This document shows, piece after piece, positions 1 to 9,720 of a stretch of DNA of 64,000 nt. The notes beneath the pieces are model-generated. The model was not told the DNA's origin, did not search any database, and saw only the letters and a list, made by a program, of their open reading frames with translations. The position numbers were made by a program, and so were the translations under genes. This stretch comes from Alphaproteobacteria bacterium (lineage in GTDB: Bacteria; Pseudomonadota; Alphaproteobacteria; Bin95): positions 1 through 64,000 of the forward strand of contig JACKII010000001.1 of the NCBI GenBank assembly GCA_020638555.1. Reading direction: 5' to 3'. Position 1 is the stretch's first letter; every line of letters starts with the position of its first letter.

Positions 1-17
1 GGCGGTGTCCATCGAGC

Positions 18-407
18 CTATTTCAGCTCGACCGACGCACCGGCATCCTCAAGCTGCTTTTTCAGCTTTTCGGCCTCGTCCTTGTTGACGGCTTCCTTGA
101 CCGGCTTCGGAGCGCCCTCGACCAGGTCCTTGGCCTCCTTCAGGCCCAGGCCGGTGATGGCGCGGACTTCCTTGATGACGTTGATCTTCTTGTCACCGGC
201 GCCGGTGAGGATCACGTCGAACTCGTCCTTTTCCTCGGCGGCGGCCGGGGCAGCGGCGTCGCCGCCGGCAGCGGCCATCATCGGCATCGCCATCGGGGCG
301 GCCGCGGCGGACACGCCCCACTTGTCTTCCAGAAGCTTCGCCAGATCGGCGGCTTCGAGAACGGTCAGGTTGGAAAGGTCTTCAACCAGCTTTTCCAGAT
401 CAGCCAT
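18..407 (-). CDS. rplL: 50S ribosomal protein L7/L12
   Basis: Stalk protein of the large ribosomal subunit; dimers bound to L10 recruit translation factors. The 129 residues show the usual layout: an N-terminal dimerisation helix ([18 protein letters not shown]), an Ala/Gly/Met-rich hinge around residues 34-55, and the C-terminal domain with the [15 protein letters not shown] and [12 protein letters not shown] motifs. Length is normal for the family. It is the last gene of the rplK-rplA-rplJ-rplL cluster in this window; rpoB would be expected just outside the left edge. Confidence 0.98.
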   Translation of the reverse strand: MADLEKLVEDLSNLTVLEAADLAKLLEDKWGVSAAAAPMAMPMMAAAGGDAAAPAAAEEKDEFDVILTGAGDKKINVIKEVRAITGLGLKEAKDLVEGAPKPVKEAVNKDEAEKLKKQLEDAGASVELK

Positions 408-496
408 GGTTTTGAATCCTATTCAGATCGGTTGCATTGGGTTTCGGTAAGGGATGGGTCGAGCATTCGCATGCGTCGTGCAGCACCACCGCCGGC

Positions 497-1042
497 TCAG
501 CCGCCGGTCGCGCCATAGGCCGCGAACACGCGCGCAAGCTTGGCCTGCGGCGCGCCCACAAGCGTGACCAGCTGCTCTGCCGGCTTCGGCAGCACAGTGA
601 CCAGCTTGGTCGCCGGGGCGTTGAGCAGCCCGACGATCTTGGCCCGGAATTCGTCCAGAGACGGCAGCTTGGACAGCTGCTCGACCGCCTGGGCGTCCAT
701 GACGCGCTCGCCGATGACGCCGCCGACGATCGAGAACTTGTTGTTCTCGTTCGCATAGGCCACGCACACCTTCGCCGCCGCCACGGGATCGGCCGAAAAG
801 GCCACCGCCGTCGGTCCCTGGAACAGATCCTTCGCGCCCACGAACGGCGTGCCTTCGATCGCAATCTTGGCCAGCCGGTTCTTGGTCACGCGGAAGGTTG
901 CTCCCGCCTCGCGCATTTTGGCACGGAGATTGGTCATCTCCGCCACCGTCATGCCGGACTGTTGCACAACAATGAGCACGCCCATGTCTTTGAGCTGCTC
1001 GGAGAACTGCTCGACCAGTTCTTCTTTCTGCTTGCGCAGCAC
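497..1042 (-). CDS. rplJ: 50S ribosomal protein L10
   Basis: Base of the ribosomal stalk; binds 23S rRNA and carries the L7/L12 dimers. The 181 residues include the conserved RVTKNRLAKIA segment near residue 50 and the C-terminal L7/L12-binding helix. The start is a GTG: an in-frame stop lies six codons upstream, and a GGAG precedes the GTG at good spacing, so no longer start is possible. rplL follows after about 90 bp. Confidence 0.97.
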   Translation of the reverse strand: MLRKQKEELVEQFSEQLKDMGVLIVVQQSGMTVAEMTNLRAKMREAGATFRVTKNRLAKIAIEGTPFVGAKDLFQGPTAVAFSADPVAAAKVCVAYANENNKFSIVGGVIGERVMDAQAVEQLSKLPSLDEFRAKIVGLLNAPATKLVTVLPKPAEQLVTLVGAPQAKLARVFAAYGATGG

Positions 1043-1447
1043 TGGTCTTCACTCCATCCAGAGCACAAGCACCGGGCCAAAGCCCTTATGCCCATGCCGG
1101 TTGCACCATGGCCGGACACCGGCGAACCGCCGCCCGACCGTTGACCCGCCCGCCCGGCCGAAGCCTTGCTGGCGGGGGTTCGTCCTGTCCCTCGAGCCAG
1201 CCCACCGTTGCCGGTGCGCCGAGGCGAGGCCGATGCTGGCCGAACCCTTGACGCGGGTGCGTCGCAAGCCAACCGATCTAGCCCCTATCTCATGCGGGCG
1301 GCGATTAAGCCGGAGGCTCCCCGGGGGGAAGAACCGGCACCCACAATCTCGGACAGGTTGGCCGCCTTGCCTTGCCATCGGAATGGCGCGGCGCCGCGGC
1401 CGGACCCGCCACCCAGCCGAAGCCAAATGGCGGAAACTCGTATACGC
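1043..1447 (-). promoter_or_regulatory. rplA-rplJ intergenic, probable rplJL leader
   Basis: About 400 bp with no convincing gene between rplA and rplJ. In many bacteria this gap carries the rplJL promoter and the L10-binding leader that autoregulates the operon. The position fits and several GC-rich stem-forming stretches are visible, but I could not assign a defined L10-leader fold or a clear -35/-10 pair by eye. Confidence 0.4.
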
Positions 1448-2158
1448 CTAGGCGTTCGCCGGCTCCACGGAGCGGAAGTCGGCAATGTCGAGGCGGATGC
1501 CCGGCCCCATGGTGGAGCTGAGCGCAATCTTCTTCAGATAGACGCCCTTGGCGCCGGACGGCTTCGCCCGGTTGATGGCGTCGACGAATGCGCGGACATT
1601 GCCTTCGATCTGGTTCGGGTCGAACGAGATCTTGCCGGCGCCCGCATGGATGATGCCGGCGCGCTCGACGCGGAACTGCACCTGGCCGCCCTTCGCCGCC
1701 TGCACGGCCTCGGTCACGTCGTTGGTGACGGTGCCCAGGCGCGGGTTCGGCATCAGGCCGCGGGGACCCAGCACCCGGCCGAGACGGCCGACCACGGCCA
1801 TCATGTCCGGCGTGGCGATGGCGCGGTCGAAATCGATCGTGCCGCCCTGGATGGTCTCGGCCAGATCCTCGGCCCCGACCACGTCGGCGCCGGCGGCCGT
1901 GGCCTCCTCCGCCTTGGCGCCGCGGGCGAACACCGCGACGCGCACGCTCTTGCCGGTGCCATGCGGCAGGTTGACGACGCCGCGGACCTGCTGGTCGGCA
2001 TGGCGCGGGTCGACGCCCAGATTCATCGACACTTCGACGGTCTCGTCGAACTTCGCCAGCGCCGCACCCTTCAGGAGCGCGATGGCCTCGTCCAGCGAAT
2101 ACAGCTTGTTGCGGTCGACGGCTTCGTTGTTCTTGCGGATGCGCTTACCGATCGCCAT
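1448..2158 (-). CDS. rplA: 50S ribosomal protein L1
   Basis: Forms the L1 stalk near the ribosomal E site and can repress its own operon's translation. The 236-residue product has family hallmarks: an N-terminus starting [15 protein letters not shown], then [20 protein letters not shown], and the [15 protein letters not shown] loop. The frame is open upstream for 23 more codons, but those overlap rplK and do not look like L1, so the ATG at 2158 is chosen. It lies 4 bp after the rplK stop. Confidence 0.97.
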   Translation of the reverse strand: MAIGKRIRKNNEAVDRNKLYSLDEAIALLKGAALAKFDETVEVSMNLGVDPRHADQQVRGVVNLPHGTGKSVRVAVFARGAKAEEATAAGADVVGAEDLAETIQGGTIDFDRAIATPDMMAVVGRLGRVLGPRGLMPNPRLGTVTNDVTEAVQAAKGGQVQFRVERAGIIHAGAGKISFDPNQIEGNVRAFVDAINRAKPSGAKGVYLKKIALSSTMGPGIRLDIADFRSVEPANA

Positions 2159-2162
2159 TGCC

Positions 2163-2594
2163 TCAGCCCTCCACCACGGCCAGACCCATGGAACGGGCGG
2201 AGCCGCGCAGCATTTCCACGGCGGCATCGACGTCGTTCGCGTTCAGGTCTTTCATTTTCTGCTCGGCAATCTCACGCAACTGGCTGACGGTCACCTGGCC
2301 GGAGCGCTCGGTCTTCACGTTCTGGGCACCCTTCTGGATGCCCGCGGCCTTTTTCAGGAAATAGGTCGCCGGCGGCGACTTGGTAACGAAGCTGAAGCTG
2401 CGGTCGGCATAGACGGTGATGACGGTCGGAATCGGCATCCCGGCCTCCATCTGCTGCGTCGCGGCGTTGAACGCCTTGCAGAATTCCATGATGTTGACGC
2501 CGCGCTGACCCAGCGCCGGCCCGATGGGCGGCGACGGGTTGGCCTTGGCGGCCGGCACCTGCAGCTTGATATAGCCGGTGATTTTCTTTGCCAT
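2163..2594 (-). CDS. rplK: 50S ribosomal protein L11
   Basis: Binds the GTPase-associated region of 23S rRNA with L10. The 143-residue length is typical. Visible signatures are the N-terminal [20 protein letters not shown], the [13 protein letters not shown] helix and the C-terminal [19 protein letters not shown] helix. It sits between nusG and rplA as in most proteobacteria. Confidence 0.98.
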   Translation of the reverse strand: MAKKITGYIKLQVPAAKANPSPPIGPALGQRGVNIMEFCKAFNAATQQMEAGMPIPTVITVYADRSFSFVTKSPPATYFLKKAAGIQKGAQNVKTERSGQVTVSQLREIAEQKMKDLNANDVDAAVEMLRGSARSMGLAVVEG

Positions 2595-2686
2595 GCGTTG
2601 GTCTCCTTACAAAGCCGCCCGGCCCTGGCAAGGCCGGCGGTGCGCGGTGCGGGCAGGGAGCGGCCCTCCCGCGCGGGATCTTGTGG

Positions 2687-3220
2687 TCAAACGGCCTTTT
2701 CGACCTGGGAATATTCGAGATCGACCGAGGTGGCCCGGCCGAAGATCGAAACGGAAATCTTGAGGCGCGACCGCTCGGCGTCCACCTCCTCGACCAGGCC
2801 GTTGAACGAGGCGAACGGGCCGTCGCACACGCGCACCTGCTCGCCCACCTCGTAGATGACGGAGGGCCCGGTGCGCTCCACGCCCTCGGACACCTGGCTG
2901 ATGATGCGCTGGGCCTCGGACTCGCTGATCGGCACCGGCCGGTTGCCGCCGCCGAGAAAGCCGGTCACCTTGGCCGTGTTCTTGACCAGGTTCCAGGCAT
3001 GGTCGGTCATGTCCATCTTCACCAGCACATAGCCGGGGAAGAACTTGCTCTCAGCCTTGTATTTCTGGCCGCGGCGGACCTGCACGACTTCCTCGGTCGG
3101 CACCAGGACATCCTCGATCTGCTCGCCGATGCCCTGCTTGTCCGCCTGCTCGCGGATCGAGGCTGCGACCTTTTTCTCGAAGCCCGAATAGACGTGGATC
3201 ACGTACCAGCGCGCCACCAT
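2687..3220 (-). CDS. nusG: Transcription termination/antitermination protein NusG
   Basis: Elongation factor that links RNA polymerase to Rho or ribosomes. The 177 residues contain the NGN domain (MVARWYVIHVYSGFEKKVAA) and the PGYVLVKMDMTDHAWNLVKN core, then the KOW domain with GEQVRVCDGPFASFNGLVEE. I use the ATG before VARWYV: the in-frame upstream residues overlap secE and are unlike NusG. It starts 4 nt after the secE stop. Confidence 0.97.
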   Translation of the reverse strand: MVARWYVIHVYSGFEKKVAASIREQADKQGIGEQIEDVLVPTEEVVQVRRGQKYKAESKFFPGYVLVKMDMTDHAWNLVKNTAKVTGFLGGGNRPVPISESEAQRIISQVSEGVERTGPSVIYEVGEQVRVCDGPFASFNGLVEEVDAERSRLKISVSIFGRATSVDLEYSQVEKAV

Positions 3221-3224
3221 CCCG

Positions 3225-3416
3225 CTACCCTCCCAGACCGAGGATAAACCGGACGCCGAACGCCAGGGCCTGATCGACGACGAAGAAGAATACCGCCGCA
3301 ATGGCCACCATCAGGAACACCATCATCGTGGTGATCCCGGTTTCCTTGCGCGTCGGCCAAGTCACCTTGGACGCTTCCTGTCGGACCTGGCGGATAAACT
3401 CGCCGGGATTTGCCAT
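3225..3416 (-). CDS. secE: Preprotein translocase subunit SecE
   Basis: Small essential subunit of the SecYEG channel. The 63-residue single-pass form is usual outside enterobacteria. It has the conserved amphipathic stretch FIRQVRQEASKVTWPTRKET followed by one membrane segment (MMVFLMVAIAAVFFFVVDQA) and a short C-terminal tail. It is cotranscribed with nusG and sits downstream of tRNA-Trp. Confidence 0.96.
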   Translation of the reverse strand: MANPGEFIRQVRQEASKVTWPTRKETGITTMMVFLMVAIAAVFFFVVDQALAFGVRFILGLGG

Positions 3417-3501
3417 AATCGCCAGTGCCTGTTGCCAGCCGGATTGTTCGGTAACGAAGCGGCCTGCCTCGCTTTCGCGCGCGCGCCGCCTTCATACGCA
3501 A

Positions 3502-3559
3502 AGGCCCGCCGCATCTGGCGGGCCTGAGACGAAGCCTTCCATTAGGACAAGGCTTCGTC
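3502..3559 (-). terminator. Two perfect stem-loops between tRNA-Trp and secE
   Basis: Two adjacent inverted repeats are visible. At 3502-3525 a 9-bp perfect stem (AGGCCCGCC / GGCGGGCCT) has a 6-nt loop. At 3528-3538 / 3549-3559 an 11-bp perfect stem (GACGAAGCCTT / AAGGCTTCGTC) has a 10-nt loop. Read on the minus strand the last stem is followed by TTT only, so these may be weak or Rho-assisted terminators, or processing sites downstream of tRNA-Trp. Confidence 0.45.
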
Positions 3560-3613
3560 CGATGTCAACCCCTCATCGCCGGAAAGCGTCGCCGCACCCG
3601 GCGGCGGAGAGGT

Positions 3614-3689
3614 TGGCAGGAGTGGAGGGACTCGAACCCCCAGCCCTCGGTTTTGGAGACCGATGCTCTACCAATTGAGCTACACTCCT
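3614..3689 (-). tRNA. tRNA-Trp (CCA)
   Basis: Read on the minus strand this folds as a 76-nt cloverleaf with acceptor AGGAGTG/CACTCCT, T-arm GGGGGTTCGAGTCCCTC and anticodon loop CTCCAAA, giving anticodon CCA. The terminal CCA is encoded. It lies between tuf and secE, a common arrangement. Confidence 0.97.
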
Positions 3690-3753
3690 GTGGGCACCGG
3701 AGCGGCTATTGCTTAGCCGATCCGGCGCCGGAACTCAAGCGAACGCGGCGCCC

Positions 3754-4944
<1,191 letters not shown>

Positions 4945-5032
4945 AGTCCCGCGTCGTTCCTCAGACTCTAGTAGACCAATCACAATTGCACGGCGGCCGA
5001 TCCGGGCTGGTTTGGCCGCCACATCGGGAGGA

Positions 5033-5106
5033 TGGAGCGGGTGATGGGAATCGAACCCACACGACCAGCTTGGAAGGCTGGGGTTCTACCATTGAACTAC
5101 ACCCGC
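5033..5106 (-). tRNA. tRNA-Gly (TCC)
   Basis: A 74-nt cloverleaf on the minus strand with acceptor GCGGGTG/CACCCGC, T-loop GGTTCGATTCC and anticodon loop CTTCCAA (anticodon TCC). CCA is encoded. It is part of the tRNA-Tyr/tRNA-Gly/tuf/tRNA-Trp transcript unit. Confidence 0.96.
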
Positions 5107-5160
5107 GCACCTTCAAGCCCGAAGCGGACCATGCCTTCACCGGCGTTCGCCATAGAGGAA

Positions 5161-5246
5161 TGGTGGAGGGGGTTGGATTCGAACCAACGTAGGCGTACGC
5201 CAACGGGTTTACAGCCCGTCCCCTTTAGCCACTCGGGCACCCCTCC
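5161..5246 (-). tRNA. tRNA-Tyr (GTA)
   Basis: An 86-nt class II tRNA on the minus strand with a long variable arm, acceptor GGAGGGG/CCCCTCC, anticodon loop CTGTAAA (anticodon GTA) and encoded CCA. It heads the minus-strand tuf transcript; rlmB is transcribed divergently on its other side. Confidence 0.96.
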
Positions 5247-5402
5247 GACCGCTTCGCCCTCCGCGGGGGAGGCCGAACCGCTATCGCGAGGCGCGAGAGT
5301 TATTGCGCTCCCCCCCGAATGTCAACTAGGGAAGGGCCGGCCCGGCCGCTTTTTCCCATCGGCTGAGGCGATCTGTCTGCACCCGCCCGCGTCGGAACCG
5401 GT

Positions 5403-6236
5403 ATGCCCAAACCCCCTTCCCGCCCCTCCGGCCGCCCCCAGGGCCGCCGTTCCGGCCCGAACGAGCCGCCGCGCCGCCGCCGCACCGCGCCGCGCGGCCT
5501 CTGGCTTTATGGCCGCCATGCGGTGTTCGCCGCCCTCGCCAACCCCAGGCGCCAGGTGGAGCGTGTGGTGGCGACGGCCGAATTCCGGCAACGCTTCGCC
5601 AGCGAATGGCCGCGCCCGGTCGCGGTCGAGACCGCCGACCGCGCGCAACTGGACGACCTGCTGGGCCCCGGCGCCGTGCACCAGGGCGTCGCCGCCCGGG
5701 TGCTGCCGCTGCCGCTGCTGGCGATCGAGGACCTGATCGCCCACCTGCCCGCGACGGGACCGGCGCAGGTGCTGGTGCTGGACGAGGTCACGGACCCGCG
5801 CAATGTCGGCGCCATCCTGCGCTCGGCCGCCGCCTTCGGCGCGGCGGGGGTGGTGGTCACCCGCCACAACGCGGCCGAGGAGACCGGCGCGCTCGCCAAG
5901 GCGGCCTCGGGCGCGCTGGACACGCTGGCGGTGGCCGAGGCCGGCAATCTGCGCCGCGACCTGGAGCGGTTGCAGGCGGCGGGCTTCTGGTGCCTGGGGC
6001 TGGACCACCCGGCGCCGTCGCTGGTGGGCGCCGCACCGCCGCCGGACCGGCTGGCCTGGGTTCTGGGCGCCGAGGGCCGCGGCCTGCGCCGCCTGACCGC
6101 CGAGACCTGCGACGCCCTGGTGGCGATCCCGATCGCCCCCGCCATGGAGAGCCTAAACGTTTCCAATGCGGCGGCGATTGCGCTATACGAATGGTGCCGT
6201 TGCCACGGCCTTCCGACAGAGGGCGCGCAGGGGTGA
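5403..6236 (+). CDS. rlmB: 23S rRNA (guanosine-2'-O)-methyltransferase RlmB (TrmH/SpoU family)
   Basis: SpoU-class knotted methyltransferase; RlmB methylates a G in the 23S peptidyl-transferase region using SAM. In the 277 residues, a basic Arg/Pro-rich N-terminus of about 30 residues precedes the substrate-binding domain (LWLYGRHAVFAALANP). The three SpoU motifs follow: DPRNVGAILRSA, WVLGAEGRGLRRL and MESLNVSNAAAIALYE. The N-terminal extension is typical of alphaproteobacterial members. tRNA-Thr follows directly on the same strand. Confidence 0.93.
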   Translation: MPKPPSRPSGRPQGRRSGPNEPPRRRRTAPRGLWLYGRHAVFAALANPRRQVERVVATAEFRQRFASEWPRPVAVETADRAQLDDLLGPGAVHQGVAARVLPLPLLAIEDLIAHLPATGPAQVLVLDEVTDPRNVGAILRSAAAFGAAGVVVTRHNAAEETGALAKAASGALDTLAVAEAGNLRRDLERLQAAGFWCLGLDHPAPSLVGAAPPPDRLAWVLGAEGRGLRRLTAETCDALVAIPIAPAMESLNVSNAAAIALYEWCRCHGLPTEGAQG

Positions 6237-6252
6237 CGACCGCTTTCCGGCA

Positions 6253-6328
6253 GCCGGCTTAGCTCAGTTGGTAGAGCATCTGATTTGTAATCAGAGGGTC
6301 GGGGGTTCGAGTCCCTCAGCCGGCACCA
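6253..6328 (+). tRNA. tRNA-Thr (TGT)
   Basis: A 76-nt cloverleaf with acceptor GCCGGCT/AGCCGGC, D-loop AGCTCAGTTGGTAGAGC, anticodon loop TTTGTAA (anticodon TGT), T-loop GGTTCGAGTCC and encoded CCA. Its 3' end marks the change from core genome to the accessory island, so it is a plausible integration site. Confidence 0.97.
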
Positions 6329-6668
6329 ATTAAATCAGAGAGTTACCAACATTTGACACGCGGCCATACCCAGAATTTAACTATGGGGTAACGTAAGGGG
6401 TAACGAGCAGCACTGCATCGCGCCAGCCTTCTGCCGCTCGAAATTTTATCCGCTGGGGAACCCCGCGTGGGCAGCAATGATTGATCAACGCGTTCATTCG
6501 ATGTCGCGTTTCGGCCCTGTGCGGAGCTTAACAGCGCACGAGTGGAATGACTGCTTCAGCCTTGAAGCCGGTCGCTAGAGCGGTTGTGGATTTGACTGAG
6601 CCGCGAAGGATTCCCGGAGAGGTGTTTTTGTGGTTCAGAGTGAGGGCTGGCGAAGGAGGCCAGTTCGC
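6329..6668. other. Left edge of accessory island, no gene seen
   Basis: About 340 bp after tRNA-Thr with no supportable coding frame. It begins AT-richer than its surroundings. It holds a direct repeat, GGGGTAACG at 6385-6393 and again 12 bp later, of the kind that could be integrase arm sites. I see no integrase gene or intact attachment-site copy here. Confidence 0.4.
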
Positions 6669-7947
6669 ATGACCTACCGCATCTCCCATGCAACACCAGA
6701 GGGTGCACGTGTTGTCGCTATTGCCGAGAGCCTGATCCCGGCACTGCAGGAGCGAGCTGACGCTGCCGACCGGGCCAACAGCATCTGCCCTGAGAATTAC
6801 CGGGACATGCAGATCTCCGGCCTTGCCGCCGCTTTCGTGCCGGAAAAATTGGGCGGCATTGGCCTGCGCTCCATGCATGACTGGATCCTGACCATCGCAA
6901 CGTTGGCGAAAGGAGACGGGTCGGCGGCGATTGCGATCAGCATGCATCTCTCCGCGACGCGCGGCCTCGCCGACGTCTACCGCGCCAACCTGCCAGGCTC
7001 TGCGCCGCACAAGCGCAGCAAGGGCATCCTCGAGAAAGTCGCCAAAGGCGAGGTCTTAATCTGTTCAACCACTACTGAGCGCGGAAACGACAACCTTCAC
7101 CCACTGACCGAGGCCTTCACGCACGACCAAGGTTGGCGCATCAATGGCACCAAGCACTTCGTCACCATGTCGCCGGTGGCGACCCACATCGCGACCAACG
7201 TACGGATGCGCGACGACACAGGCGATCATATCACCAACGTCCTCTTTCCGATGACGACGCCCGGTGTCCGCCAGCACGGCAATTGGGACGCTCTCGGCAT
7301 GCGAGCCTCCGGCAGCCAATCCGTCAGTTTCGACGACTGCATTGTGCCAGCGGACGCGCTCCGCAAGATCGGCCCTTGGGGGCGGTGGAGCATCCCGGTT
7401 CTCGTGAACCGCACTCTGGCCAACATGCCGCTGGTTGGCGCGTTCCTTGGTCTCGCGGAGGCGGCGATTTTGCCATCGTCCAGCCATGCGCCAGTGAGGC
7501 GCGTTCCTTGGTCTCGCGGAGGCGGCCTTTGACTATGCGTTGGATCACCAGCGCAAGGCGCGGGGCGCAGCGGACCGCGCCGGCGTTCCGCACGCACTGG
7601 CCGAGATGGAGATCTTACTCGCCGCTTCGCAAAGCATTTTGGCCCGTATGGGGGAGCAACTCGACGCCTTCATGACAGAGAGGCATGGCCGCGCCGACAT
7701 AACCTGGGAGCAAGGGCACGAGTTGATGAAGGACTATCAAACCGCCAAATGGGTGGTGAACCGCAACGCCATTCAGATCGTCAGCCAGGCAATGGACCTG
7801 TTCGGCGGCGGAGGTTTCATGGCCGGCAACCGGCTATCTCGCCTCTACCGCGACGTCCGCGCCGGCCCGTTCATGCAGCCGTTCTCTCCTGTTGACGCGC
7901 GGGAGTATGTTGGCAAGGTTCTGCTGGACGCTTATCCGGAGCGGTAG
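6669..7947 (+). pseudogene. Acyl-CoA dehydrogenase family protein, frameshifted
   Basis: Flavin-dependent acyl-CoA dehydrogenase-like protein. The ATG at 6669 follows a strong AAGGAGG. The first 260 residues carry the N-terminal helical and middle beta domains (YRDMQISGLAAAFVPEKLGG; MRASGSQSVSFDDCIVP). The C-terminal helical domain continues in another frame to 7947 (MDLFGGGGFMAGNRLSRLYR). The break is a 61-bp insertion: a 29-bp sequence at 7437-7465 recurs at 7498-7526 with 32 unrelated bases between. Removing 61 bp restores GAFLGLAEAAFDYALDHQRK. Probably inactive unless the frameshift is an assembly error. Confidence 0.8.
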
Positions 7948-7948
7948 G

Positions 7949-8566
7949 TCAAGCTTTGGTCCACCGTCGTGTCAACGGTATCCAAGGGCGAACGTCGACG
8001 ATGGCTTTGGTCAGCGCCGCCACAACCGACAGGCAGAGCACCGCTTTCGACACGGTCCCCATCGTCCCCTCGATCAGCATGGCATGCACCACGCTGCCCA
8101 TGACGATCACGACCGCTAGACTCATGTGAAGCAAGCGCCAAACTGGAGCCCGCAGGCGCAGGCGCCGACGGAATGCGGTGATCAGTGCGGTGGCAAACAC
8201 CGTCCACATTGCAACCACTCCCCATACTGAGAACGGCGTTGGCGAGCGGAACAGCAGCACGTCGATCACGTCCGGTGGGCTGGTCACCCAAAGGGCACCA
8301 ACATGGATTACCACCGCAGTGACCAGCCCGCTTCCGACCCACTTGTGCCACCTTCGTCCGGTCCGACTGGGCAGATCCGGCAGGTAGCCGCCCGCGAGCA
8401 ACGGCTGCAATAGCAGCAACCCCATCGCCACAATGCCCGCAAAGCCCGCCGCGATATAAATGGGGTCTCGCCAAGCAAGCAGCGGGCTTCCCGCTGCTAC
8501 AGCAATCGGTATGACAATAGCTGCCACAAGGGCCGCCCAGATCAGGGTCGTCCGCGCCACGCTCAC
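7949..8566 (-). CDS. Ferric-reductase-like transmembrane protein
   Basis: Integral membrane protein of 205 residues with a GTG start and about six hydrophobic segments. Two segments contain histidines placed like haem ligands of the ferric-reductase-like domain (RRWHKWVGSGLVTAVVIHVG and WRLLHMSLAVVIVMGSVVHA). No NAD or flavin domain is present, so it would need a partner for electrons. It starts 17 bp after the Tat-exported dioxygenase-like gene, in the same direction, so the two are probably an operon. It converges with the acyl-CoA dehydrogenase pseudogene, leaving one base between them. Confidence 0.7.
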   Translation of the reverse strand: MSVARTTLIWAALVAAIVIPIAVAAGSPLLAWRDPIYIAAGFAGIVAMGLLLLQPLLAGGYLPDLPSRTGRRWHKWVGSGLVTAVVIHVGALWVTSPPDVIDVLLFRSPTPFSVWGVVAMWTVFATALITAFRRRLRLRAPVWRLLHMSLAVVIVMGSVVHAMLIEGTMGTVSKAVLCLSVVAALTKAIVDVRPWIPLTRRWTKA

Positions 8567-8583
8567 AACCGACCCTGCCGAGA

Positions 8584-9096
8584 TTAGACCGCCCTCAGCA
8601 CGAAATGTGTGCGTAGGCTGGTGTCACCGGAACTCTGCATGACGGGGCGAAGGAAGACGGTCTCGAAATTAAGATCATCGTACTCCGCATCGTAGGCGAG
8701 GTGACCGTGCGGCTGGCCGAAGGCCGGTACGATTTGTGGCATGTCCATGCGGAATTCGCCGTTCGCATCGGTCAGCGTTGCGCCATGGCTGCGCGCGTCG
8801 CGTTCGTACCCTTCCGTTGTGTGCGCCCAGATCTGGATGCGAATCCCTTCCAGCGGCGCACCGTCGCCCGCCCGCCGAACCGTCCCGGACATTGTGAAGC
8901 CGCCGCCACCGATTCGCTCCACAATCGGCGCACCAGGGCGGTAATTGTTGGCCCCACCCCGCATGGTCGGTGTAGGCGCCAGGCCCTTCGCCTGTGCCGG
9001 TACAAGCAGGCCCGAGGCGCCTGACGTGAGGATTGCCCCAGTGGCGACAGCGCTCCCGACAAGAAGGGCACGACGGGTCTGCAGGGACGAGGTCAT
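8584..9096 (-). CDS. Tat-exported intradiol-dioxygenase-like protein
   Basis: A 170-residue protein with a twin-arginine-type signal (QTRRALLVGSAVATGAIL, cut probably after AQA). The following beta-sandwich resembles intradiol ring-cleavage dioxygenases (FTMSGTVRRAGDGAPLEG, IRIQIWAHTTEGYERDAR, ANGEFRMDMPQI, GQPHGHLAY). The set of Tyr/His iron ligands is incomplete by eye, so a structural or altered role is possible. It is first in a two-gene operon with the ferric-reductase-like membrane protein. Confidence 0.65.
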   Translation of the reverse strand: MTSSLQTRRALLVGSAVATGAILTSGASGLLVPAQAKGLAPTPTMRGGANNYRPGAPIVERIGGGGFTMSGTVRRAGDGAPLEGIRIQIWAHTTEGYERDARSHGATLTDANGEFRMDMPQIVPAFGQPHGHLAYDAEYDDLNFETVFLRPVMQSSGDTSLRTHFVLRAV

Positions 9097-9663
9097 ATCG
9101 GACTTTCCTTCTGCTGCTTGCGGGCGGAGAGAACTTGATGCGGACGCCAGCGCTCGTAGTAGTTAAGCTAACAAGATAATGTAGGGAGTGAGCGCATAGC
9201 ATAAAGTGCATCGACGTAGCGTTGTCAGATTAAATTTACGCAGTCTGACTTAATCTAAACCGGGTGCTTTAAAGCGGGGTGGCCTGAACACTTGCAGGGG
9301 GTAGGCCACAAACTAAGGATTGAGCGTCCGGGCTACACGGAAACCTATCATCTCGTTTCTTCTGTGTGGTGTTTTAGGTGCGCTCGCCGGCTGTTGTCGC
9401 TTCAACCCAGATTGCTTTGACGTTGCCCCGATCATTTCTCGGTGGCGCCTCGGGTTGCCGCGGAGGCTTACCCTGTTAGTGAAGAGTTGGATGTCCGTCG
9501 TCAGAGTTTTTCGGACTTCGATTGCGTTTTGGTAACGGAGGCTCTGGTTCGCTTTTTGGGATCAGTTTAGGCTGAGCCTCCCCCACTGAAATGGTCCACC
9601 ATAATGTTCAGGGAGGCGGAGGATTGAGCTTCTCCCCGTCTGAGGTCCGGGCGTTATGAGAGG
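9097..9663. other. Non-coding stretch with IS-end relic
   Basis: Over 550 bp without a supportable gene. The right part must hold the promoter of the minus-strand dioxygenase-like gene. At about 9573 a segment reading TGAGCCTCCCCC...TGGTCCACC...TGTTCAG closely matches the segment at 17597, suggesting the terminus of an IS3-family element of which only an end remains. The IS3-family element at 9664 follows. Confidence 0.4.
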
Positions 9664-9720
9664 TGGTCCTGGTCGTTTGGACAGGTTGGCAGCGTTGCTA
9701 AGGTGTATCCCGCTTGCTGA

